Source of the DNA: Anthoceros angustus
Lineage: Eukaryota > Streptophyta > Anthocerotopsida > Anthocerotales > Anthocerotaceae
Length of the DNA stretch: 64,000 nt
Direction of reading: 5' to 3'
NCBI GenBank assembly: GCA_010909165.1
Contig: VJWM01000182.1
Span: 310,001 to 374,000, forward strand
Part shown: positions 49,001 to 60,785 of the stretch, in pieces
Layout: every line of letters begins with the position of its first letter
Position numbering within the stretch: the stretch's first letter is position 1
The notes under the pieces: generated by a model
Database searches by the model: none
What the model saw: the letters and a program-made list of their open reading frames with translations, nothing else
Told to the model about the DNA's origin: nothing
Program-made: the position numbers and the translations under genes

Positions 49001-49981
49001 TCTCCAGCCACAACATCCGGCGTCCGCCACGCCAAACACCGCATCGAGGAGCTGTTGAGGGAGATAATCCCTAACCCCGCCCTCGTCATCTCATCCACAC
49101 TCCGCACAATTCTCTGCCGGGTCACCTCCTGCGGGCTGCAATTCAACCTGTACAGCTCCCCCCCGGCCCTCCCCGCGATGGCCACGCAGCTCCTCCCCCC
49201 GGCCCCGGGCACGGCCGACGCCGCCAAACCCTTGACGAGGTTATGCTCCCTGGACCCTGCCCCCCCGCTCCAGGACGCGGCCGGCCTCCTGGCAGCCGCG
49301 GCGCTGGGCTCCGCGTCCCCGCCCTGCTGCGCGGCGGAGGCCACCACCACCGCCGGGCAGTACCCGTCCCTGAAGGCCTGCGGCCAGTACGCCACGGCCA
49401 GAGTCTTCTGGTTGCAGAGCAGCACGCTGACGCTGGGAACACCCTCCTGCTGCCCCCCAGCCGCAGGTCCTGCTCCTGCTCCTGCTCCACCAGGCACACC
49501 AGCCACTGATCGGCATGCTTGTCCGAGAACCCCAGCTCGGCCGGCACGGTGAGCACGGCGCAGTCCGGGGCGCCTGGCCCCCAGATGGCTCCACACGAAC
49601 ACGCGCTCCGCCTGCAGCAGCCACGAGGCCCAGGCGGGCGTCCATCCCTCCCGCACGCCCAGCTGCCGCTCCGCATGGCTGCGCACCTGCCGGGGAAGTC
49701 GCACACCAGCGCCGGCTGGCTGCCGTCGGAGCCTTCAGATTGGCGCCGCCGCCTCTCGAGTGCTGCGCCGCCCACGGGGTGCAGGGCGTCGAGGGCAGGG
49801 CTGCGCCATAGCCCGCCGCGGCCCGGTCGGGAGAAGGCCGCACTGGAGCGGGCGGAGTGGTAGGAGGAAGCGCACCTCCTGCTGCTCCTGCTGCTGCAGC
49901 TGCGGATGCCGATGCCTGGAGTCTGGCATCCCGTCCCCTCCCTGGCCCGCCCAGGAGCTTCGCCTTTGCGGGAGAAAACAT
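46081..49981 (-). CDS. NUP133: nucleoporin NUP133 (5' end frameshifted)
   Basis: This is a scaffold component of the Y-shaped (Nup107-160) complex of the nuclear pore. About 1,120 residues are continuous from near 49440 to the stop at 46081, with no intron. They cover the beta-propeller (PSVSVLLCNQKTLAVAYWPQ, WLLDLQVDQAGKEFTVLVASY) and the C-terminal helical stack (LWYPSPEGLTPWYCSATIRSGLWKLA is highly typical of plant NUP133). The probable start MFSPAKAKLL at 49981 lies in another frame. In the first 180 codons homology moves between frames at least four times: near 49730-49760, at the G4 tract 49692-49695, at the C5 tract 49578-49582 and at the C6 tract 49453-49458. The shifts at the C5 and C6 tracts compensate. 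Homopolymer errors in the assembly are the likeliest cause; decay of the 5' end is the alternative. Confidence 0.85.
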
Positions 49982-50341
49982 CCGCCTGATCTGCCTGCCT
50001 GCCCTATCGACCCTGCCATATCACTCCCATCGCTTCTTGCTCGCCCAGCAGTTTGAATGCCGCGCAGGCGGAAAGGAAGCCTCTTCCTCTTCCAAATTGC
50101 ATCACGAAAACATAGGGGTGAGTACATTATAGAAACCAATAGTGTCATACAATGTAACCTTATACAATATAACCTTTATCTTAGTATGGGAAGAATATGT
50201 TCTCTGAGTGTTGAACCCGTGCCTGCTGGCTAGAAGGCAGTAATCCTATCCTGTATACTCCAAACCCCGATTCATAAACCTTTCTTCATCCTCTCCCTAC
50301 TTGATCCAGAGTCTTTTGCCTAAGGGAGTGAGTTCACCTAA
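49982..50341. other. upstream region of NUP133, no gene seen
   Basis: The first 120 bp are GC-rich and probably promoter and leader of NUP133. The rest is AT-rich. Confidence 0.4.
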
Positions 50342-50553
50342 TGTGGGTCCAAATGGTTTAAGCCAAATGGACATATAACAGCGCCGTGATTAAGCATCCT
50401 GAGCTTAGATCAGTACTTAGATGGGGTGCCTAAAGGGAGTGGATGCCCTTGGTACAAGTAGCTTAGGCACACCATGGTATAAGTTGTTAAGTACCAAGTC
50501 CCATGACGGAAATCCGTCCTTAGTGGACTTCAATAAAATTCTTCTTCTTCTTC
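50342..50553 (+). mobile_element. 5S-rRNA-like SINE, copy 3
   Basis: It is the closest copy to 5S rRNA in the box A to box C part (GTGATTAAGC, then CAGTACTTAGATGGGGTGCC). The hairpin is at 50515-50528, followed by CCTTAGTGGACTTCAATAAA and five TTC units. The body keeps the GGATGCCCTTGGTACAAGTAG segment lost in copy 2. Confidence 0.6.
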
Positions 50554-51200
50554 TATTCTATTACTATATATCCAAAATTAAAATATTATAAGTAGGTAAT
50601 GTAAAGTTTTAGAGGTAAAGAATCACTTGACTTCAAAATTTTATATTAAAATAATATTAAAATTGTATATTTCAATCAAATAAGTTATAATTTGTACGTT
50701 TATTAACTATCGGTTCCTAACCCGGAATATGGAAAGCTAATAGCTTTGTACGTGTCCAAATCAGTGGTGTAAGGCCTCTAGACCTTACACAATTTCCTCA
50801 AGCTAGCTAATATATAGCCCAAAGATTAAAAACAATATTATCTGGTGGCTATTGTTCGGAGATTTACAATCTCATTTTCTAATTCCCACTTGGAATATAT
50901 ACATGATTCACAATTGTGGTCTTTTCAACCGTTGGACAATGGTAGGAGAGCACGGTGACTTGATCTTCAAATAAAAATTTATGGATGCATTATAGAACCA
51001 ATAATACAGTATTCCTTCAAGTTCAAGGTCATGATATAGACTTCTCAAGTATGTGGAGATGCAATAATGTCCCGTTTATATTTTTATTTATTATATGAGT
51101 TTAATGGATACATATGTTGTGATGATATGTTTGTTGTAGGGTGTTACAAGCTTATACAATTGGAATTGAAGTTTGCGATATTTGAGAGGCAATTTTCGAG
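50554..51200. other. AT-rich intergenic, no gene seen
   Basis: Low GC and short frames only. Exons of the gene at 51464 might lie here but none can be supported. Confidence 0.4.
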
Positions 51201-51364
51201 GATCCATGGACTAACACACAAAAAAATGTTTTGATGCTGTAAAAATAGATGCAATGGTGAATATGAGTAAAGGGGATAAGGGGATCAATGGACTACCACA
51301 AAAACAAATGTTTTGATGGTGTAAAAACTGATGCAATAGTAAATATGAGTGTGGTGGATAAGGT
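51201..51364. repeat. 82-bp tandem duplication
   Basis: Two diverged copies, 51201-51282 and 51283-51364 (gatccatggactaacacac against gatcaatggactaccaca), offset by 82 bp. Confidence 0.8.
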
Positions 51365-51463
51365 ATCTGTCATTACTATTGTAATCTGAGATGTTCGTTC
51401 AATGATATTTTTCTTTTTTAAATTATTTGGGTTTGTACTTACCTAATCTCGTGATGTATATAG

Positions 51464-52189
51464 AGTATACAGTGCGAAAGGCTTGTATGGCGTGAAAACA
51501 GGTTGAAAATCAATATGGAATCACATGAAGAAAACAAGTTGAAAATGAAAATTGAATCGCATGAAGAAAACAAGTTGAAAACCAATATTCAGTCGCATGA
51601 AGAAAATAAGTTGAAAAGCAATATTAAGTCACATGAAGAAAACAAGTTAAAAACCAATATTGAGTCAAATATGGATGAGAAGATGTGCATAGGAGAAGGT
51701 TTAGGAGTGTCAGACGATATCTCTCTTCCATCTTGGACAAAATTATTTTCAAATGAAGATAACATACGCATTATACATCAAGAATATAAAAATGATGGTT
51801 CTCCGTTCACTATATATGTGGGGCAAAGTAAGGAAGTGCAAAAAGTAACTCAACATTTTAAACCACTTTCTTCTATGCATATATTTTCAGAAAATAATTT
51901 TAAGGAAGAAATAAAATCTGAGACGACTATTTACTTACCGTTTTTACATGGACCACGTAACGATCACTTCGTACTACAAACAACTTGTATGCCAAGAGTG
52001 CACATTAATGTAAAGTTTGAGATACTCCATGCTGCGATTGTATGGCTAGATATGTGCAAAGATTACAATGATGAAGATGGTTTCTCGGCTATTTTATGTA
52101 TTGGTCATGACATGTATGTCGGAGAGATAAACAAATTGATTGACTTTCATGTTAGGTTGGATTATTTTAGACATAATGTTAGTAACTAA
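51464..52189 (+). CDS. hypothetical protein with 12-residue repeats (probably partial gene model)
   Basis: This AT-rich frame is open from 51464 to a TAA at 52187-52189. The first ATG is at 51515 (224 residues). Just before 51464 stands gtatatag, a possible splice acceptor, so an upstream exon is likely. The N terminus has four 12-residue units (ESHEENKLKTNI and variants), very hydrophilic and helix-prone. The remaining 170 residues are a mixed alpha/beta sequence (LPSWTKLF, SPFTIYVGQSKEV, CMPRVHINVKFEILHAAIVWLDMCKDYND) that I cannot place in a family. No signal peptide or membrane segment is visible. Codon use is strongly A/T-ending, unlike the GC-rich NUP133 and LRR genes. The repeats keep the frame and vary mostly at the residue before SHEEN, which argues for coding. 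It could be a lineage-specific gene or part of a mobile element. Confidence 0.45.
   Translation, partial: SIQCERLVWRENRLKINMESHEENKLKMKIESHEENKLKTNIQSHEENKLKSNIKSHEENKLKTNIESNMDEKMCIGEGLGVSDDISLPSWTKLFSNEDNIRIIHQEYKNDGSPFTIYVGQSKEVQKVTQHFKPLSSMHIFSENNFKEEIKSETTIYLPFLHGPRNDHFVLQTTCMPRVHINVKFEILHAAIVWLDMCKDYNDEDGFSAILCIGHDMYVGEINKLIDFHVRLDYFRHNVSN
51518..51661 (+). repeat. 36-bp minisatellite, four units
   Basis: Four in-frame 36-bp units encoding x-SHEENKLK-x-x-I; a degenerate fifth unit (ENRLKIN) precedes them. Confidence 0.9.
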
Positions 52190-54666
52190 TGTGAGTTACT
52201 TTATCATGCAAATAAAATGTGAGTTTGACACATAGAAATATAATACATTACGGCCCATGGGTAGAACCCAGCTGTCAACAAGAGTGCACCTTTACTGAGT
52301 GAGTAAAGACAGAGACGGTGATGCGTAGATGATATGCTAACATCTCCTAGTATCAACGACCTTAAACTCGTGGCTTTGCTAAAAGTTTATGTATTAGAGT
52401 TTTTGGGCAATACATAGTACAGCCAAAATTGAATCACTTTACAATCAAATTTTGATATATTTGCAAACAAGCATTGCACATGTGTACTTGCTTGTCTTTG
52501 TTATAGTCGTGCCGACTTTCTTCACATTGCCCAAGTATAGTGTATAGTTAATCGTACATTAGTAGACTTGAGCTAGCAATATTGCAAAGTCTCCCATATT
52601 TTTTGGTCTGTTCCACTTCTTGAAACTTTTAAAACCCAAATACAACTTATACTCTTGAAACTTTTAAATTTGGAGTGCACCTTGTGCTCACCCTTTTAGA
52701 AGGGAACATCCACAACTATGCAAGTTGGTCAAGTCACCAATCTAGTTTGACACGGGTGTAGGTCTTGAAAGTGCAGAGAGTGAGTCAGGTCTATTATGTG
52801 AGTTGTCACCATCTATAGATTTCCATTCCTATCATACATACAGTTAACAAGATTTCCAAGAGATAGTGATAGGCTGCACTTATGGACTTACCTCCAAAAG
52901 AGCAAATCTCACTCAAAAAAATATAAAATCCTGTACGTGAGGTTTTTCCAAGAACAGAGGCAAAAAACACATCCATCAGAGAAAGCAAAGTGGTGAAAAC
53001 AACGTATTTTAACACCAACATGGTATTTTACACATGTGAGAACAAACCAAGGTTTGAAAATTCATGCGTTTTGACAAGTTTTTAAGAGAATTGAGCTAAA
53101 AAGGTTGGTAAATTTCTCTCCACGAATATGATAGAATTTGACAATATATGTACTCTACTACAAAACAAAGCGGGCACCAAAATGAAGAGAATAATCCTTA
53201 TACAAAATTAGGTACAAAAATGTCTGACAATACGCAGACACAGTTATTATATTTGATACTTCTGGAAAAAACCATGAAGTATACGTGCCAAAAACGTCTC
53301 CTGGCTTTTATCGAAGAATGTGATCATAAGTAATGCTTGGTATTCTAAAAGAAAAACCTAAAGTGGAACATGGTTCATGTAACCAATATTTACAAACTAT
53401 ATTTGTTAACTATAATTCTCAAGCTCAAAAAACATATTAGGAAACGAACACATGAGAACTCGCGTATTAAAAACTAGTACCTGATACAAAGGAAGTTAAC
53501 AGCACCAGACCTCGGGTGTCCGGTGGCAGAAACGAACTTGACAGCACGAGACACACGATGTCCGATGGTAAGGTCTTTTTATTGACTGCAAAACCGATGA
53601 AGAGAGTCCAGACCAAAAACCGCAGGGCGGATTTATTAACTGCAAAACCAAGGAGGAGAGCTTAGACCAAAAACCTGAATGGTAACTTAGTTTCACAGCA
53701 ACTGCCGAATAGCTCTTGTCATCGGAGCTAGCTCCCTATACCTCGTGTTGGCATCCCACACGGCGTCCTATGCGTCCAATTCCTCCTAGCTCATCTCCCT
53801 TTCTTACTTCCAGCGGGACACTAGACAAGAAGGTCTTAATGCTCACAATGGTATAAAGAGGGGGCATCGCTGTCTCCTGATATGGTCCTTCTTATGTGTC
53901 CGGCGTCCATGTGGAAGTGACTGCAAAGTACAAATTTGTTTACATGTATGCCATAGCTTTGCTTGCTCTTTGGTACCCGTAACGTGTAAAACAAGCTTGG
54001 GATTTTTAGTTTTGTTGGTACACAAGAAGAGACACAATGGTTTTTTTATTTTTTTTTTCATGACATTGTGTCAGGATTGCGTATTGTAATGCGGCGATTG
54101 CCTCCCGTAATCGACTGTGTGGCGAAAACCTAAGGGTGTATGCTTTCACCCAGCGCGCGCCTGCTTTCACCTAAACCCTAATCCCAAAAGAGGGAGACGA
54201 TTGTTCAATACCCCGCGGTCGTATGCCTCCACCCAATGTGCGCCCTTTCATCGGATGTCCAGTGACATGAATAAGATGCATAGTTCCTCATACATTATCG
54301 TTTTATTCATTTATAGTGTGATGCATATACCACCGGTGCTATGCATATAAAAATTGTAAGGTATGATTGTTTTGTATCATGGAAAAATAGGAGTAAAATT
54401 AAGAAAGTTCTGAAATACATGGTTTCATATATAAAGTCTTCATTTTTATGTGTAAATTTGTTATAAAATTTTGAAAACATGCTAAAAGAAGGTTTTGTAA
54501 AAACATACCCCTATTTTTACATGGTCAAAATTATAGAGGAGGAGCGTCTCTACCTCTTTGAAGACCTTGTTGGTTGCATTATTTGACAATCTGTTCAGGA
54601 AAATAATATTTCTACTACATACTAGGTGGCTTGAATCCTTGTTTACTAATGGAGAGAATATGAGAG
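52190..54666. other. AT-rich intergenic, no gene seen
   Basis: No coding region can be supported. A 53-bp segment (attgactgcaaaaccgatga...) is repeated in tandem with divergence at about 53581-53687. Confidence 0.45.
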
Positions 54667-57414
54667 CTACTGCTTATCAACTCTGTAAAGGTTTCTCAGT
54701 TCTTTGAGTTGCTCAATACTAAAACCAAAACGAGCGTTGGGGCTGTTTCCTGCTATACAATTGAACAAAATTGGTACTGGTTTGACACTTCCCATCTTTG
54801 ATTTTCCACGTTCATTGTTAGGCTCACTATTTTCTTGAGTAGAAGTAGATTGCGAGTCGACTTCAACCATACCAAAGTCGGTCATATACTCTCTTTCCAC
54901 GTCGTGAAAATCAGCAATATTTTCTTTGTCGTCCAGACGAGTACCTTGAATGCTAGCAGATTCCTGGTCCTGTTCAGACATGGACAATCCTGGGGCAAAG
55001 TGGTCCAGGAGCGTGGCAACGATGAATCTTGCTTTCTCCCCCATTAACCTCAGAGCCATAGGAAATCTTCCACACCTGGTTATCGCTTCCAACATGTCAA
55101 ACAACCACAGGATTTCTGGGTTGGGTGTAGGTTCGACAGAGTCTTCGGCACCTGCGTTGCTTGAAGGTTTATCATCACAACTCGGAATGACATCCGGAAG
55201 ACTTGAGCTCGGGCACGATATTTGCTCCTGGTGTTGCTCATTGGCGTCAGTGGAGAATGTGACATCACCTTCCGAGGTAGATCCAGATGCAAAGTCTCGT
55301 CCACCCAACCTAACATTCCTCCTGTGAGCAGGAACATCACCCGGTGCTGACAGTCTAACACTACTGCCATGTTCTGAGCCGGGGCCAGACAAGAACTCCC
55401 GTCCACTGAACTTGAGATTCCTTATTTGAGCAGCGACGTCATCTGACACAGCTGCCGTAATGCTGGCGTCTCTGGTAGGACTGGAAATCACAGGCGATTT
55501 GGGGTTGGCAGGAAGAGCTTGCTTTGCGGGTCCGGCACTGGAATTGGGTTCCCGTTGCCGTTGATCCCGCACCCGGAGCTCGTCCGCAGGGACGGGCTTG
55601 AGTATGCCGAAGCTGCTCAGGATGTCGTCAAATCGTTTGAGGTTCTCGCAAGGCTGGATTATCAGGCTGTACTTGGGAAGCTTCTGTTTGCGAGCCATCT
55701 CCCTCTCGATGGCCCAGGCTTGCGGTTCAGCTAGAGGGGGCCTGTTTTCATCCCGACGTGCCTGTGAGGCAGCCATCTCTGTAGCCAGCATGCGTGCTTC
55801 CAATTGCACCGCAGCATGCTCCTCTGCACTGCGTGGGACGAACCTGTCAGGGCTTGCACTGGCGGTGTCCACATCCCACGTCACTGTTGCCTGGTGCTCG
55901 GGTTCCAGCTTTGTGTGAACGGTTGCCCCTGCCCCTGGCTTCTTCCTGGCTCCAGCCCTTGCCTTGGCGCTGGGCATATCCGAGGGAGGGTCAAGGCAAG
56001 CAGGCTGTTCATGCCCCCGTCCTTGCACACCCGTCGGTAGGCTCTTTCTGACGTCTGCCAGTCCCGGGCCAGCCATATCTCCGTTCTCGAGAGAGGGAGC
56101 CCTTCGGTTTGCTTTTCTGCGAGAGGCTTTGGAAGGTTTGTCACCTCTCGGAGGGTTGGAGGTGGAGTGGGAGCCTGAATTTGAGCCTACGTCTACCCCA
56201 CTCTGGGTCTGCTCGGATGCTGTCCCGGCTTCAGGGGACGAGCAGCTCACCTGTGTGAGCTGCCAGTCCCATAGGGTTTCCAGAATTTCCCCCAGAAGAC
56301 TGGAGGGGATCTCGTCCCTGAACATCCGAGGAAACTCATGAGGTGCCAGCCTTCTGAGCAACCGAAACCTTGCATTTGAATCTTTGCTCATCCTCTTCCA
56401 CTCTTTCCTGAACGTCTCGGCGTTGCAATTGCTGCCTGGGAGACTAGTGGGACCCTGGGCTCCGGTATGCAGGGCTCCGGTATACTGGCCATAAGGAATG
56501 GCAGATATCTTGCCGAGTGCTGGAGGCAAATCATGCATGCCTTTCAAGGCTGCTTCCGGTGCTCCATATCTGTTGTTCTCATGATGTTCTTTCATGGCAC
56601 CATCCAGCCCAGATCCTACTGCTGAGCCTGAGGCTGGCAAGCCCTTGGCTTGCCGACGCACATAGGGAGATCCACCGTTGCCAGCTCCACCTTGTAGGTC
56701 ATAGCCTGTCAGCGTGAGAAGGTGATAAGTACTTGACATGACGGCAGGGCAACTTGTTTGATCAGCAAAAACGCGGGTACCGTAGGAGGCGGTCCTGAGC
56801 GGTTTGATTCTGCCACTGGCCAAGGGTGCTCGAGCATTGGACAGCAGCCGAGCAAGTTTGAGGTCTGCACCGCTTGGCGGAGCCTTGTCTGCGTCTGGTC
56901 GGACCCGACGGCCATTTGCATCATAGAGTGGTGGAGGAGACCTTCGCTTAGGAGACCCATCTCGCCCTTTGGGTCGTGTAGGGGAATTCGCCCCTATCTG
57001 ATCACTGGATACCTGCAGTCCAGGAACCCGGAAGTTGAAAATCTATGCTACCAGTACCCAAGATAGGTCTTCAAACCCTTCCACCTGCAGAGTCCCGACC
57101 ACCAGTACCAGGGCAGAGATGGTTGCGTAATCCACACTGTGAGCTTCAGCTGCATCGACCACAACAGAGGCCTTGCTATTGGCAGCATTTTTCTGTTTTG
57201 AATCCTTCTCCGATTTCTTCACTTGCTTTCCATCCACCTCCTTTTGCCTATTAAAAGCCTTGCTGTTCCTCAGTGGCTTGCAGCCCGAGCTTATGGATTC
57301 TGCCACCTTCCTGGCCATCCTGCGTGACTGTAGATTGCCCAAATTTACGGCTTTTAGGAAGACGGTAACATGAAACAATTGAAGTCCCCAGTGAAGTGAA
57401 ATCCGAACCCTCAT
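54667..57414 (-). CDS. RPAP3_C-domain protein with split domain (CCDC103/SPAG1-like?)
   Basis: Two exons are supported (57414-57085 and 57012-54667, 72-nt intron), about 891 residues. The start at 57414 is the first in-frame ATG and is uncertain; MARKVAES further in is an alternative. The N-terminal 290 residues are basic, Ser/Pro-rich and unrecognised. Residues about 310-361 match the first half of the RPAP3 C-terminal domain (TFRKEWKRMSKDSNARFRLL, FPRMFRDEIPSSLLGEILETL). Residues about 741-786 match its second half (WLFDMLEAITRCGRFPMALR, IVATLLDHF). Some 380 disordered Ser/Pro/Glu-rich residues lie between them. This domain is known from RPAP3 (R2TP co-chaperone), SPAG1 and CCDC103, the last two needed for axonemal dynein assembly. 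No TPR is present, so it is not RPAP3 or SPAG1 proper. A role in sperm flagella is inference. Confidence 0.65.
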
Positions 57415-60324
57415 GCTGATGAATGGAGTATAGAAATGCACTCTAGAGTCATGGAAGAAGGCAGAGAACCAGTACCTGGAATTTTTTTTCCGGTCCCATG
57501 GAGGAGCTCATTCTGGTGGGCTTGAAATATACTACCAAGATTATTGAGATTGAACAAGATGATGAGCACTTAGACTAGGTTAGAGGGCGACCCTAGAGGC
57601 TGTTGCAAGCCGTTTTTTTGCGAAGCATTTATAACATTGTGTACTATTCTAACATTCCATACATTAAATAGTATTTACATCTTTCATTCATACATATAGA
57701 TAGCCTTGCCAAGGATCTATACATTTTTAAGATTTTAGATATTGGAGACTTTGGACAGGGAAGTATATACATTCCATATATCATATAGTTTATATTCTCT
57801 TTTACATACACTAAGAGAAACTATGTGCTATGCATTTGAGAATCATATTTCTTTTCATCTTCTTTATCACGTGCACTTAGTATCTATGTAGCATGAAAGA
57901 ATCTGAAAAAAAACACTAATATCTCTGACTAGAATTGATAAACTAATATATTTGGAATCATATTAAATAATTTTTATTATTAATATATAGAAAATAATCT
58001 TCTTATAATGACAAAAATGATTGTTTCATAGAGGTAGTACTTAAAAATATTATGTAATAAATTTATTTTAATCAATGTTAGTTATGTTGGAGTTGAAATA
58101 AATGATAGTCTGTCTGCTCTTGTATAACTTAGTATTTTATTGGATTTAAAAAATACGAGATGACTAGTGAAATTGCATGAATAGAAAAGGAAAAGAACAA
58201 ACCGTGTAAAAGGACAAGGAAGTTAGACTCTTTGATATGAGAATCTAAAGTTACCTAAATGATCTAGAACATGTGAGTAATAAGTGGTTAGTAGAATAGA
58301 TCATACTTTAAGTTCTTAAGAACTTTCCTCTTATCATGTGAGAGAATTTTATTGTGACAATGAACAAGTATCTTTTAAAGAATAAAAAATGATCAAACAA
58401 AGCGATGTTTAAGTAAAATTTTCAAATAGGCTCTGACTTATGACGTATTTGGAAGGTCATAAACAAATTTACAAGTCAAATTTAAAAGTAACATGTAACA
58501 AGAAAGTCCGGTCGTTTGCGGATTAAGGACTAACATATAAAATTTGAAAGAATCTATTTCCTTTAATCCGGTCATAATTTTTATCTAGAATGAGTCTTTG
58601 ATAAACTTATTATAGATGAATAATTTTGTGCTTTTAAGTTACTTCAATCTTCAGGACAACTATTTGTTTTCAATCATCTTGGGATGTGTTGTATTTACGA
58701 CACCCTTTCTCCACTTGCTCAACTAACATCACAATTCCAGAGTCGATTACAGCTTTTATATCAGGTAGCTTATATTTTTGAGCTATGTAGATTCCCACAA
58801 ATGTGCCTAAAGTGAAGGAACACGCATTAACAAAGAAACCCATCTAGATTTGCTCCTTAAATCTCACATATTATAACTATCAAGAGCATGAATTCAAGCA
58901 CAAATATTGTTGTGACCAAGGCATTGTTAGTGGATTATATATACGTTTACCCACTTGTAAAATGGATTCTTATGTCCATTTAACCTCTATGAATCTATTT
59001 CCTAATATACGAGGGTGATACAATTATACGACTCTCATTGAAACAAAAAAAAGGTTCTCATGTTTGATTGAATGAAATGTGCAAGAACACATATAAAGGT
59101 GAAGAGGTGCTTATAAGGAAGAGTTGAGTTGGCTCAAGTTGTTTTGAGTTTGAAAGGGTATGATTTGAAATTAGCTAAAGCTATATTTTAATATAATTTA
59201 AAAATAAAATCCATTACAGAGAAAGGCCCAATATGCATGCTACCTACATCTATGTTCATAACCTGTGTAAGTTATATTTTTTCTTTCCTCCAATAATATA
59301 TATGATATATTTTATGTAACTCACGTTTCTCCTTTTCCTTCAGAAGCGGAGAGGAGAAGTCCCATCTACACCAAGACATTTGGAAACAAACCCCTAAAGA
59401 ACATCGGTCTTAGAAGGATTAATCTCCACAACAACCAGAATGAAAATTACCTACCACTCCTACGATGTCAAAATTCCGTAGCCTAATACCCATGTCTACC
59501 ATGGGGGACCCTAAGTACTTTTTAAATATACATGAAATTCATGCCTACCATTGGAGCATAGGTATTTTATAAACTATATAGTTACATAGTTCAAATATCT
59601 TAAATCCATACCTTGTGTATGAGGTATTTATTTTAATATCAAAAAATAAAATATTTTCATCTCTATATATTTGTAAAGTCTCCATGTCCACACTTAAAAT
59701 ATGTATATTATTTTTTTATAGTAAATATGGAGACCTTATAAATATGTAGAGATGGGAAGTCGTATGGGCCATAGGGAACAACCCTCTAGAGAGCCCAGGG
59801 CAAGGAGGACGAAGCCTTCGTAATGTATACTATGAAGCGGGGACTAAGCCCTAAAAATATCTACTATGAAATGGGGACTAGGCCCTCGGAATGTCTACTA
59901 TGAAGCTACCTACCAGTCCCAAGATGTCATAGTATTGAAAAAGGAAAGGCCTAAAGGAAAGGCCACCGGAGTTGAAGAAACTACGTCCCCTTCTTTCGAA
60001 GCTGTCGTGAAAATTGCGTTTAGCGACGCCAAATGAAAATCCAAACGTAAATCCAACGCCATCTATATATTATTTACCTCCCTTCCTTATAATCTACCGC
60101 TATCCACATTGAAAAAGTCTCCATAGGTGATGAAACAGAAGTAACATGTTAGAGGTCTACACTCAAAAGCGATAGAACTTGGCAGGCGACATTCCAAAGC
60201 CTTCAACCCATTCCACGTGATTCAACCGTAATCTGCAGAGCAAAAGCCCGACGCAGGCGCATAAAGTAGGGAACCTCCATTATGGAGCTGTGTTGTATGT
60301 CTTTTTGCTTGGACCCTCCAGAAC
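57415..60324. other. 3-kb AT-rich intergenic region
   Basis: No gene can be supported. It contains an inverted repeat (about 59660-59691 with 59727-59756) and a tandem unit of about 34 bp at 59821-59910 (tctactatgaagc followed by ggggactaggccct). Both look like remains of small mobile elements. Confidence 0.5.
59660..59756. repeat. imperfect hairpin
   Basis: CATCTCTATATATTTGTAAA then GTCTCCAT on the left is mirrored on the right by its complement with about four mismatches, around an AT-rich loop of about 35 bp. Confidence 0.6.
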
Positions 60325-60368
60325 GGCTGTGATGGAGGCGGCTGTGATGGAGGCGGCTGTGATGGAGG
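60325..60368. repeat. 15-bp tandem triplication
   Basis: Three exact units of ggctgtgatggaggc, the last one base short. Confidence 0.95.
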
Positions 60369-60785
60369 TTACATGATGGAAAGCTGCAGGCACAGATTAT
60401 GCATGATCTCTACTTGTGTGGTGGCAGGGAAAAGCAGGCGTCCTGATGTCAGGAACCCAGGACGTATGATGAGCAGTCATGGCCTCAGTTTATGGTATTC
60501 GAAAAAGCCTTAGTCCTGTGGCGTCTGCAGACCTACATACTTTGTGGTGTCTGGATGAGGAGCTGAACCTGACGTCCGTGCAAAAGAAGGCAGCAATCAC
60601 AACCAGTGGAGGTAAGACCGTAGAGTTCATTCATCTCATAGCAGCCATATGGTACATTCAATGTTCACCACGTCAGTGTACAGAGAACTGTAAACTCATC
60701 AAGCAGGGAGCAGGGAGCAGGGATGAGGGAGCAGGGAGGCAGGCAGGTGAAGGAGCAAGTGCTGGGCAGCAGTTGAGAGGGTAGT

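Noticed and set aside
48322-49552. Plus-strand frames of 250-268 codons across NUP133
   Set aside because: They are shadows of the GC-rich minus-strand coding sequence, with no domain.
60479-60784. Plus-strand frame of 101 codons starting with ATG
   Set aside because: It ends in a GCAGGGA repeat and overlaps the polygalacturonase 3' flank; no recognisable features.
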